DNA of 64,000 nt from Phascolomyces articulosus (lineage: Eukaryota > Mucoromycota > Mucoromycetes > Mucorales > Lichtheimiaceae), in NCBI GenBank assembly GCA_025677815.1, contig JAIXMP010000052.1, positions 124,001 to 188,000 on the forward strand, in the 5' to 3' direction. Both the position numbers and the translations under genes were made by a program. Every line of letters starts with the position of its first letter. Within the stretch, counting starts at the first letter, position 1. The notes beneath the pieces are model-generated. The model had not been told where the DNA came from. It was given only the letters and a program-made list of their open reading frames with translations, and did no database searches. This document shows positions 46,963-58,457 of this stretch, in pieces.

Positions 46963-49532
46963 TTACACCAGATGACTGGAACGTTCAACAAAGCGCAATC
47001 TAGGAGAAACAGGCATTATAGTAACACCATTGTTTCTCTCATCATCTAAATCCGGATATTCTGGACAATCTCGTGTGTTCATCCGCGCCTCGATGGTTAC
47101 TTTTGAAAATAGCCTGACAAGTACCATGAATACTTCTACTTCTGCCTATATTTCACCGAATAGTAACATTGATATATACATTAAATATTATGATAAATAT
47201 AACAAGATTGTGTGAGAATTAATGGATTTTCGTCGTGATTGATATATTAACAAAAATGGCTACCATCATTACTGCAACAGCGATGCTGCAGGTTGAATGC
47301 TTCCTTTTTTATCTGCCACATCTTCATTCCCCTCCCCATCCCCCTTTTCTCCCCTTCCACAATCACAAACAGCTCACAGACAATAACAAATCATTTAAGT
47401 ATACCATACCAAATAAATTCCAGGACATATTCGTCTTCCCCAACCAAAATTAAAGTGATCTCGGTTTTCAGTCTTTCCATTCGCTGAAGCATACATTGGT
47501 TTTGAATCATTTGAAAATCTCTCAGGGTTAAATTTTTCTGGTTCTGGATAAATATTCGGATCTTGATGTAACGCGTTCATACAACTGATAAGGATAGTTC
47601 CCTTGGGAATATGATATCCATGACAGTGCACTATTATACAAGTGTAACCATGATGTAACCGTCAATATACATCATATTGGATTCATTTGCCTGTATGTCA
47701 TAGAATAATAGTATAATATAATAAAACTTACAATCTTTAGTTGCTTCATGAGGTAAACCAAACGGTGTCGTCGGTTTATATCTCATACATTCTTTTTGGA
47801 CTGAGAATAAGAATGATACTTGATTTCGTTCTTCGAATGTGGGTAGTCGATTGTACTTTTTAATAAATTGATCAAGTTCTTCACAGATCCTATTTTGCAC
47901 ATCATCTCGAAAACGACATAGAATCATCAATGCCCATGTCAAGGTAATTGCCGTCGTATCTGTTGCACCCGCTACCATATCAACTAAAAAATTGTATAAT
48001 GTGTTACAATGACCGCAAATTCAACACAGTACTTATTATAATCAATAATGAACTTACCCATAATGACCATAATGTCATCATCATCCAACCTAGAGATTTT
48101 TTTGTTTTTATATATTGTTTTTAATAGACAATCATTTTCATTTTCAATTGCCTGCTGGATCAAATGACGAAACAATGGATCGCGTTTATCACGGATAAAA
48201 TCGGCAATGCCTTTTTCTCGTTGAAATATAATATCCATAAATGAAATAATAGGTAAGAATGTACTGATATCGGCTGAAGCGTCTGCCTTTTCCATTCCTT
48301 CATCAATAAGACCAATCATTGTACGAAACAAAGGATCCTGAATAGATTCTGCTCGCATGCCAAAACAGGTCGTCATAATGACATTGAATGATGCAAGTTG
48401 TAATGGTTTGAAAATATCTACCCCTTGATCTTGGCCTTTGGACGTTTTCAATAAATAATTAACGAGATCATAAGCTTCATTTTCGATCAAGTTCAAGTAT
48501 TGATTGACATTTGTCGGTGAAAGTACTTCAAGTGCTATTATATAGTCAATAATATAAATGTTATAGGTAAATGTTAATTGAAACGTGTAACAAAAATAGT
48601 AACAATCGAGATCGACTTTTTATTAAGATTCATTTCCTCCTTTTATCTTCCTCCCTTCTCGAAACCATGATAAATAAATTGTTTCTGTTTATACCAAGTG
48701 CTCGTGCTTTTTTCCAACGTTTATCTGGATTCGGTGTAGCAATGCCTCTAACATCCATATCTTCCCCTCATTGGGGATTTTTACTTATTAAAGACATTTG
48801 TTTGTATTTCCTAGGAACATGATATAAAAACATATATCTATACCTTTGACCTTTGGCATGATGATGTGTAAATAAACTAAAGGTTCGTCCAGAACTTGAA
48901 GCGCCCTGTGAATTGAAAACCTCATTAGCAATAAAGGGGTCACCGATCAAAACCCAACGTTTGACCCCTAAATGTACTTGAATGATAGGCCCTGTAATTA
49001 TTTTATGCATCCTCATCCATTAGCGTGCTGTACTTCATGTTTTATTTTCTGACCCCCTAAAAATCAAAGACAAGGAAATTCTTTTTTTTTTTTTTTTACC
49101 TAACTCCTTAATCCATTCGGCAGCTTTTAGACCCGGATGTTTACCAAGGATAAATAAATGTCCTGTATAGTGTTGAGTAGTTATGGATGTTTATGCAAAC
49201 ATTTCAGTACAGTATTTATATTCTGTCTTGACAATGATAATTTAAAATGATAAACCGCCAGCACATAACTGAAGGAGGTACCAGCTTATTCTTACGGACA
49301 TACCAAAATACGGCAATGAGCCTTTCGGTGTTGGTATTTGAGTAAAAGGAATCAATGTGTTATTACTGTCTTCATTTTTGCTGTTGCTGCTTTTATTCAT
49401 GAATATATTGGTCCATAATACCCTTTTGAGTATTATATAACTTGAGACGACACCAGTAGCAGCAGTTATTATGAGTAACATGGGTGGGAGATTATTTTGA
49501 TTTTGTTCCCAACATCTGACAAGTCTTGACAT
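46963..49532 (-). CDS. Cytochrome P450, second of three tandem copies (CYP509-like)
   Basis: Paralogue of the flanking P450s. The N-terminus is longer and more divergent: a membrane segment (MLLIITAATGVVSSYIILK) and an Asn/Ser-rich insert precede IPTPKGSLPYFG. Following exons give PIIQVHLGVKRWVLIGDPFI, FNSQGASSSGRTFSLF, ALEVLSPTNVNQYL, and helix I as VAGATDTTAITLTWA. QKECMRYKPTTPFGLPHEAT holds ExxR; YPEPEKFNPERF and FGWGRRICPGIYL hold the haem region. A further exon gives AEVEVFMVLVRLFSKVTIEA and ends RFVERSSHLV at 46963. The intron between the haem loop and this last exon (47146-47409, 264 nt) is much longer than the others, and in copies 1 and 3 the same position has no intron. All key residues are present, so it is probably functional. 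Confidence 0.88.
47329..47354 (-). other. Putative G-quadruplex sequence in a P450 intron
   Basis: On the minus (transcribed-sense) strand four runs of G occur: GGGG, GGGGG, GGGG and GGGG, separated by loops of 6, 2 and 1 nt. This fits the G4 pattern in both the non-template DNA strand and the pre-mRNA. It lies inside the 264-nt intron of the second P450 gene, in a genome where G runs are rare. Confidence 0.65.
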
Positions 49533-51079
49533 TGTATAATCATACGTTTTATTATTTTATTATTTGGAAAGTGTGTAGAAGAAAGAAGAAAGTAGAAAGA
49601 AAAGGATAATACGGTAACAACAGCAGCGAAGACATGGTATTAATCATTACCTATAAACAACAAGTACTTACATGACTGCTGCTGACTTGATGATGCTGCA
49701 TTGATTTGCAGCTAACATGCATAATCATGGCGTCGTTAATGATTTTACCTTGAAAATATTGTAATAAATGATCTTTCTGGTTTTAATATAGGTCTTTCAG
49801 CTTTCTCTTGCTTTGAATAGAGAGAAGTCACTCTACATGTCAGTGTGTATTATAATCTTGAAAAGCCCTACAACAATGTTCCATCACGCCATGTTTTCCG
49901 CGGGAAATGAGTTTGTTGTTGTATCCAATGTCACACATACGAGTATTCTAAGATTGTCGATTTCTAAAAAAAGTTAATCTAAAGTTATTGTAGCTTATTA
50001 AAGTTGTTTAGTTGACGGGCCGAGTATCTAACAATAGTAATAGTTATCTTGCTTGAATTTATTTTTATCATGAGCCATCATCACTTTATTAATATTATAT
50101 AATGTTTTACACAATGGAAATTAATAATAATCACCCCATCGAAATCGTTCTTTTTATTATGAGTTATCGAAACACCCTTTGGTAAAATTAATTTACCGAC
50201 GATAATTAATTGTTTCCGTAACGCACAGATATACTCCATTGATAAAAATTATTTTTATAATACAATCTTATAGGAATGCATAAATTTCTTTCTTGTCAAA
50301 CAGAAGTTTCCTTGAGTGCTCTGCATTGTTACTAACCAAATTGACAATCACAAAGTTTACAGAATACAAACAACGTTGCTTTATTATTATTATTATTATT
50401 ATCGTATCCTTAATAAATGTTAAATGAATAATGTAATAACAATGATGATGTTGATAATAATAGTAAAGGTTTGTAACTATGCATTAGTACGATCATTAGC
50501 AAATTAAATATTACATTAATTCATCGGCAGAAATACGTGGTAGATATAAAATATCCCACGGAATTTTCTTGTTTCCCCAGCTTTTTTTTATCTTGTCACC
50601 TACAGCAACAAGAATACTGTGTTGCTAGTCCTTCCCTCAACCTTTATTTTATTATCACTGTACCATATCCGAAAAATTGCTGCTATTTTGTCAGCTTAGT
50701 TAGTAATAATACTATACGATCAACAAAAATAAGAAAACTAGCAATAAAATTACAAGATAAATAATATCAGGAGGTATCACAGAGGTATTAAAAATAAATA
50801 TTATTAAAAAAGAGTGAATTTGAAAAAAAAATGAATGTACGTTCTAAAAAGGCAAAAAAAAACGAAAATAAGGCTTAAATAAATAAATAAGTAAATAAAA
50901 AACCACAAAGTGGGCATAATACGAAAAAAATAAAGAATGAGTGAATAAATCAAATGGTAGAAAAAAAGATAAAATGTCAAAAAGGTTGCTTTCTTGGAAT
51001 CCACATAATTAATAATTAAACAACATCAAAAGGAATGGTGATGGTTTGATATAAAAAAAAGAATTGCTTTATGCACTTC
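49533..51079. other. Intergenic region between P450 copies 2 and 3
   Basis: Contains the promoter side of copy 2, a TTA microsatellite (50382-50402) and AT-rich sequence. A short plus-strand frame at 50537-50764 lacks any motif. No gene is recognised. Confidence 0.45.
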
Positions 51080-53345
51080 TTAAACCAATGCGTCAGTGCG
51101 TTCGATGATACGAACATTATCAGTTAATGGTTGCAAGACGAGACCAGCGTCACGAGCACCATTCAAATCAGGAAGAATAGGTTCACCATCAGCACCAAGG
51201 ATAGGAAGGATGACAGACTTTGCAATGATACGAACCATCACATTAAACATTTGGACTTCGGCAAGATGGATACCGGGGCAAATACGACGACCCCAACCAA
51301 AGTTATAGTGATCACGGTTTTCAATACGTGTGTTGGCAGATGCAAACATGGTCTTAGTGTTATCCATGAAACGGTCAGCAACGAACTTTTCAGGTTCAGG
51401 GTAAACTTCAGGATCCCAATGCATGGCGTACATGTTACTTCCAAGAACGGTGCCCTTGGGAATGAAATAACCACGGCACTCGACTAGAAATGATATATTT
51501 CATCTTTTTTGGTTAGTTTTTTATTACTCACTCATAATAAAAAGTGGTTGGATAATTATTCTACTTACGATCTTCGGTGGCTTCGTGCAAAAGACCGAAA
51601 GGTGTGGTGGGTCTATAACGCATGCATTCCTTTTGAACGGAAATCAAGAACGGAACTTCGTCACGATCCTTAAATGTGGGAACATGGCCGTGAACCTTGA
51701 TAAAGGCGTCAATTTCATCACGAAGCTGTTGTTGCACTTCAGGGTGATGGCATAAAATAACCATTGCCCAAGAAAGAGAAACAGCAATAGTATCAGCACC
51801 TGCAGCAATAATATCATCTACAATTATAAATAATATCATGAGTAAAAAAAAAAAAAAAAAACCGACCCATTATTTTTTTCCATAAGTCAACATCCACTTC
51901 CATCTGCAGAATATACTTACTAATGGTGACCAAGATAGCATCATCATCAAGATCATATTCTTCCTTGCATTCATACAATGATTTTACCAAACAATCAACA
52001 TCACCTTCCAAGGCTTCCTTGATCAAACCTCTGAACAAGGGATTACGCTTGGTAGTAATAAATTCTCGCATACGACGTTCCTTGCGGAAGATGACATCCA
52101 AAATTGCAACAATGGGTAAGAAAGTACTCATATCTTCAGCAGCACCAGCCAATTTCATACCAGTATCGACGGTGTGGATGATCTTTTTGAAGAGAGGATC
52201 TTGAAGGGAGGTAGCACGCTTACCAAGAGCAGTTGTCAAAACAACGTTCATGGCAGCAGCTTGGAAAGGCTTAATGACTTCGACAGAACCATTAGCAAGA
52301 GTAGCAGACAAGAGATGTTTCACAATGAAGTCGGATTCAAACTCAAGAATAGGTGCGAACTTGTCAACGTTCTTTGGTGCTAAAATATCGAGGGCTGTAT
52401 ATAATAAGAGAAATCATCAGTATCTTGATCATGTTTTCAATACGTATATATGTTCTCTATTTACCAGCAGTACGTGTCTTCTTCCATTGTTTACCAGGAT
52501 TGGGGAAAGCAACACCTCTAATAAAATTTCACATGGAAAAACAAAGTTTATTAGCGTAACATTTTCAAAAAAAAACTGCTAGTGGTGTCACTACTCCCCA
52601 TCTTCAAGAAATGCTTGTTTTTCTTGTATGATATTTATTTACCTTTGGTGGATCGAATAATGTTCATGAGTATAAAGTTGATAGGGTCTTCCCGATGTGA
52701 CACTACCCTTAGTCATGAAAATCTAATAATTTATAATTTAGGACATGTAATGATTAGATATGCAAACCCACACACAGCATATATATAATTACACAACATT
52801 CATGTAGTGTTACAGGTTTATAACTATAATATAGTAAAGTATCTCATCCTTTTCTTTTATATATACCTCATGAGCAATTAAAGGATCACTAATCATCACC
52901 CATTCTTGAACTCCCATATAGATCTTCATAATAGGACCTAAAATATATCATTAAAAAATAAGGTGTAAATACTAATAAAATTTTTGAAATCAGATATTGT
53001 CATTTTTTGATCCGTTACCATGCTTCTTTTGCATTTCAGTGATTTTGAAAGCGGGGACTTCACCAAGAGAGAGCAAGTGACCTATGGAATAATTAATGTT
53101 AATAAGATTAAATAGTTGGATGATGGGTATAGTCTATATTTACCGAAATAAGGGATGCGACCATCAGCAACCGGGATCTCTTTATATCCCTTGGGAGTTT
53201 TATTATTGCTTCGAACAGCTGTAGCAAAAGCAAATGCAGCTAAACCAGCAGCTGCTGCAATACTGACGACTGGAGCATATTGATGCTGTTGTAATTGAGT
53301 AACAGTAGCAGTAACCGTGGAAATATCAGGGATTTGAAAGCTCAT
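51080..53345 (-). CDS. Cytochrome P450, third of three tandem copies (CYP509-like)
   Basis: Closest in layout to copy 1. It starts at 53345 (MSFQIPDISTVTATV); an Ala-rich membrane anchor (VVSIAAAAGLAAFAFATAV) precedes GYKEIPVADGRIPYFG. Exons then give PIMKIYMGVQEWVMISDPLI, GSVTSGRPYQLYTHEHYS, ALDILAPKNVDKFAP and a long helical exon. The helix I motif is AAGADTIAVSLSW: the residue after the conserved Thr is Ile rather than Thr/Ser. QKECMRYRPTTPFGLLHEAT holds ExxR, YPEPEKFVADRF the meander, and FGWGRRICPGIHLAEVQMFN the haem Cys. The C-terminus ends RIIERTDALV. About 520 residues with no truncation. Substrate unknown; with its neighbours it forms a local gene family. Confidence 0.92.
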
Positions 53346-55518
53346 GTTTTTGTTATATTAAAATGAATGAATGAAGAAGAGTTGTGGGGTTTATTTTGAA
53401 AGTAGCAGTTAAAGAAGAAGTTGTGAAATAAAAGTTTTTGAATTTTTTTTTTTTTTTTGGATATAAATGAAGAGCAACAACAACGCGGAGGTGACTAAAA
53501 AAGTCCGTATATTGTAACACTAATGGATTCAAAGTAATAATAAGGTAACCACACTCATCTAAAACGAAATGCTGGTGGATGGATTATGATGGCCCGACAA
53601 CGGGATTAACACAAAATGTCTTTAATGCCCTTTGCTACCCAAACTGTAGATCTCCGACGGATGAAAAAGAGAGCACGAGGCGGAGAAAAGCACAAGGGTG
53701 ACACTGACCACCAGTTGTCAGGTACAAAAATATTTTTTATTCTATTTAGATCTAAAAGTCAAGTTTGCGTGAGAGAGAGCATGAGTGAGAAAGACAAAAA
53801 CTGCCCACATTTTTATTATTATTGTCAATTTTCTCAGTAAAATAATACACTTGTACAACATATAAAATTGAGTATCATTACATAAATAACCCCACCAAGC
53901 TTCATATTATAAGAAGGAGCGGGGACAAGAGAAAGAAAAATGCTGATAATAAATTTGGGTTCTTTAGTATCACATTTTTATTAGATTTTATTATTATTAT
54001 TATTCGTGTTACTTGAAAATGTGTAATCCGTGCGTAACACAGTAGTAATAGTTTAGTACACTGAAATTGACTGAAGCTATTATTATATATACTTCACACG
54101 ACGATGACCTTATTTCATATTATTAAAGAAGAATCCAACAATATAATAGATTGGGCTGTGCTGTGTAATAATGCTCATTTGAAACCTTCTCTTCTTTTTT
54201 CCATCTAAGTCTCAGTTTCATATTATACCATCATGGTGGAGAGAAGTTATATAAAAGTATTGATAGAGAAAAAAATGAGTCTTACCATAATTGGTATTTG
54301 ACATTTGATTTGACAGAAACGATCAAAAAGATGTGTTGATTTTAATTAAGCTTAACTACATTATTATATTCTCTCTCCCCTCAATCACGATTCCATGGGT
54401 TTGTAACCAAGTAATGACAAATTCCTCCACAGAAACATAACTCAACCCAACTGGCCATTTAAATCAGATAGCAGTATTATATAATATCGCCAGATGTACC
54501 ATATCAAATCTACAATTGTTCAAGTTAATACAATTTTACTCATCAATTATAGCATTTTTTACTCCCTGTAAATAAAATAATGTCTTGAGCTTATTTTTAC
54601 GTGTAAACACAAACACTTGGTAGAGTATATTTGCTTTTTGCTAAAAAAAAGAGGAAGGTCGAGATGAGGTTTGTGAAAATAATAGTTCAATATCTTGTAC
54701 TTGCTTATAACCTTATTTAGAATCTATTAGTTTTTGTACTTTTCTTTCACATAATACCAAAGTACGCAGTGATATTTTTTTAATATCACAAATTTTTCAA
54801 TTATTTGAAATAGAACCAAATATTTTATGCTTAAAGTTATATTCTCTCCCCTAGGATTTCGTCGGCAGCATATAATAATGAATTAGAACAGAGCCCTCTC
54901 TCTATAATAAAATTAATGCTATTCCGTCTATAATGTTTTTATGCATTGAATAGTAGGTCCCTGGATAATAAAAGCCAATAATCAATGAATTTAATAACCC
55001 GTGTACTCGGAAAAAAGACTTTGCATTGGAAAATAACTAATTTTTCGCTTGGCATGGTCAATAATTTTTATACTGCTATTTCGTGGCAGAAATTTCATTA
55101 TTTGTTCATGCACAATTTTATTTAAACAGTCAAAATTATGGCACGACAATACATAGTTTCCAAAAACCACAAAGAATATTTAATCTATTTTATGGTAAAG
55201 TGCTGAGTTACTACCACCACTGATGACATCTATTGTTCTCCTTTGATTATATATATATAAATAGTATATTACTATGATAATGATGATAATGATCACGTAG
55301 TAAATAGTATATAGTATATATAGTAAAGTTGGTCTTCATATAAATTAAAAGAATGAGTAATGAACTCATATATCTTTTTCACTTTTTTTTTTTTTTTGCT
55401 TGAAACGCATAAGCCTCTTCTTTTTTTCATCTGGACCATACGATTGTACAACCACCAACTTTTTTTTGTAAAACTAAACTAAACGTGAAATATAATTACA
55501 CAGCAAAACAAATTTAAA
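53346..55518. other. 2.2-kb intergenic region (divergent promoters)
   Basis: Divergent upstream region of the third P450 and the rhomboid-like gene. A 36-codon frame opening MSLMPFATQTVDLRRMKKRA at 53616 ends at a donor-like GTACAA, but no partner exon was found. TTATTATTATT repeats lie near 53988-54003. The 100 bp before 55519 are pyrimidine-rich with several T runs. Confidence 0.45.
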
Positions 55519-57522
55519 ATGCCACACGATATGCCAGCTTCTTTATCTGATAGTGATACAGCAACGGTGAATTGTTCTTCACAACAACAACGACAGCAAA
55601 GTGATGACAACCATAGCGATTTATCATCCTTTGCAAGAAGAGAAAAACAACAACATCAGAGTATTATATATCACGCAACTTCATCAACTCATAGTATGAA
55701 TAGTGACGATGATGATAAAACATACGACAAGAAAATACCACCATCTGTAATATTGGATATTTCACCTAAGCAATCTCTTTATGTTACATCTGGAGAGTAC
55801 ATTACCCAAGATAATCAATCCAATGTATTGGATTATTCATCTTCTGATAAAGAAAACGAAAAAGGAATTGTACCTTCCACCTTATCACATCCTAATAAAC
55901 AACGCAACTATAATAATAATAATAATAACAAGTATTCACGAATACGAGAATGGATCATAATATTCTCAAGTGGAGTTACACCTTTTGGAAAACCAACATG
56001 GCCACCTGTATTTATTTGGATTATCATTATTATGCTTTTCTTTGTGATGTCTGGTGAACTTTTAGTTAGTAAAGAAACTGCAGGTAATTTTATTCATGAC
56101 AACGAAAACGAAAAAAAAAACAATGACTACAACATAAAATATTACTTTTTTATTATAAATTATTTTGGTAGGTGAATTCTTGGAATTAAAACCCTTTAAT
56201 TATATGCTAGGTCCATCGTTGCAGGTATATATAAAAATAATAAATATTTAATAAACAGCCCTAATTTTTCTAATTTCTTATTAATGAATGATACGCATTA
56301 TACCAAGGTCCTTATTCAAACGGGTGCCAGATTTCCTCCATGCATGCGAAATATTACTCATATGCCTTCAACGCAAAAATATATATGTATCAATGCAACT
56401 ACAGCTGAAGCAATTCAAACTTCGTCATTTCTTTCTCTTTTCGATTCAGCCAATGAAACCATCACATCAAACAGAACGAGTGAACTTATGTTTGAACCCT
56501 CGGTCTGTAGTCTTGAAGATATATGTGGTTTTGGAGGATTTGCCAATCCCAAAGAACCAGATCAAGCGTTTCGATTCTTTACTCCATTATTTGTACACAG
56601 TGGATTGGTTCATTGGAGTCTTAATTTATTAGCTCTAGCACAATTAGGGTTTAAACTAGAGCGGCTTATGGGTGGATGGCGTTTCGGAGGTACAGATAAC
56701 AAACTCTCCCATAATTTATACAATATAGATGTTGACATTAATATTGCATTTATGCTAATGGGATAACTCCTGAAATTTTATTTTTCATAGTTGCTTATGT
56801 CACTTCAGGCATATTCGGTAATGTTTTTGGAGCTAATTTTGCATCTCCTACCACTCGTAAGTTTTTGTTTGTAACTCTGTTTATGCTAATACTTTTCTAG
56901 CTTAATAAATAATGGGACTCAAAAATATTATCGATAGCAACTCTGGGTTGTGGTGCTTCTGTTTTTGGATTAATGGGCTGTTCGGCCATTGATTTGGCGC
57001 TACGATGGAATGATATGAAGCAACCCTTACGACATCTTACCAAGCTTACTGTTTTTACGAGCAAGTAGTAGTATTCTATGAAAACCAATTGTATTCGTTT
57101 TTTTTTATTATATTCATGCTAACAACAGGTGCTTTTTCATTTTTAATGTATTCCACGGGTTTTTTTACTTTGATTTATAGTTCTTGGGTTCTGTATTCTA
57201 GGATTACTACCAGGGTAATAACAGTAGAAAATGCTACATGTTTTTTTTGTGTGGTATTTTATATAAAAAAAATGAAGCGACCATCATACTGATAAAAGTA
57301 CTTTATTATTAAATCATAATAATATATAGGGTTGATAGTTTCACTAATACCGGTGGATTATTAGCAGGGTTACTGATTGGTATATCCATGGTTCCTGATT
57401 ATAAAACTCGTAGTAAAAAAGGGTTCTTATTTCTATGGACACTTCGTATCATTGGTTTAATTGTATTGGTTATATCCTACGTTTCACTTTTAAACAGTTT
57501 CTACGGACAAAGTGATATTTAA
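55519..57522 (+). CDS. Rhomboid-family membrane protein lacking the catalytic dyad
   Basis: Seven exons: 55519-56083, 56172-56224, 56308-56689, 56791-56856, 56938-57060, 57181-57214 and 57330-57522. A 150-residue Ser/Gln/Asn-rich cytosolic N-terminus leads to TM1 (WPPVFIWIIIIMLFFVMSG). The family's GPSLQVLIQTGARFPPCMR follows, then an extracytosolic loop with possible N-glycosylation sites (NIT, NAT, NET). Next come FFTPLFVHSGLVHWSLNLLA (TM2 with HxxxN intact), ERLMGGWRFG and VAYVTSGIFGNVFGANFASP. The TM4 segment TPTLGCGASVFGLMG aligns without gaps to the usual TPSVGASGALFG, putting Gly at the catalytic Ser. TM6 reads LLPGVDSFTNTGGLLAG, with Asn at the catalytic His. Active rhomboids cleave membrane proteins; this one is probably an inactive relative. 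Intron 5 uses a GC donor. Confidence 0.85.
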
Positions 57523-58457
57523 GCAAAAGTGCTATATATATAGGTCTATTATGAGGACTCATACTGAGGTCTCAAGGATTTATTGCTGTAATAAAATGAT
57601 ACATTGTATAATTTTGTCATATTGTCGCCATATACCATGTTTATCATACAACGGTGGGTTTTGAGGTCAATCAAAATAAAAAATTATCATTGGAGTAACT
57701 TACTTCTATCTTGCATTTTCCTTATAACGTTAAATTTGGTAACTTAAAATTGAACCATCATTTTAGAAATATGCATGAAATTCATGCACAGAGTCGAAAT
57801 GTTGTAAAGTATATCAACCTCCTTCTCTTGGTGGTTTATGCTTATACACATCCACTTCACATGATTAAAATGTTTTCCAAATATTGATTGCCCATTATTC
57901 ATTATTTGTGCTAGGTATGCATCATCATCCTTGCGTGAAAAATGTAACAAACCCAAAACTTTTGATTTACCTTGGAGCATTTTATTACTCCATAGCCACT
58001 GTCAATTTTTTCAAAATAATCACTGCCCAATGCTTTATGGATACGATAGCTATATATAATAAAGCTATTGATCATGGTGATAATGATCCGATTTTTGTTG
58101 TTATTGTACACTGAATGCAATAATAATTCATTAGGCAGTTTATACGCTGACCAAATTGAACATGAGGTTTTTTTTTTTACTGTTTTGTATGCCATAATAT
58201 ATATTGATTTTTTTTATAAGCTTTGATACTTTTAACAAAATACTTCCAAATGCGGGCACTGCCCTAGTGCTTTCTCTTTGATACTGCTGCATAATTGGGG
58301 TGGGTTTGTGGTGTAGCTCGGAACCAATCGCCCTTTCGGTTCCTCAAAACTTGACACAGCCATTTTTCTGGCAGAGTTTTATTTCAATGGGAAAAAAAAC
58401 ACACCATCATCCTGCATATATTTTTCTTTACCTTTTTCCTTTTTTTTTTATGGCAAA
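57523..58457. other. Intergenic region with a possible minus-strand remnant
   Basis: On the minus strand from about 58050 to 57830 two overlapping frames look coding-like: HKALGSDYFEKIDSGYGVIK, then LHFSRKDDDAYLAQIMNNGQ with SIFGKHFNHV in another frame. A single frameshift would join them. No family is recognised. A 6-bp inverted repeat (GGAACC/GGTTCC) lies near 58319-58342. The end is the promoter of the WD40 gene. Confidence 0.35.

Noticed and set aside
53616..53735. Possible first exon (MSLMPFATQTVDLRRMKK) with a GTACAA donor
   Set aside because: No downstream exon with matching phase or coding character was found before the rhomboid gene.
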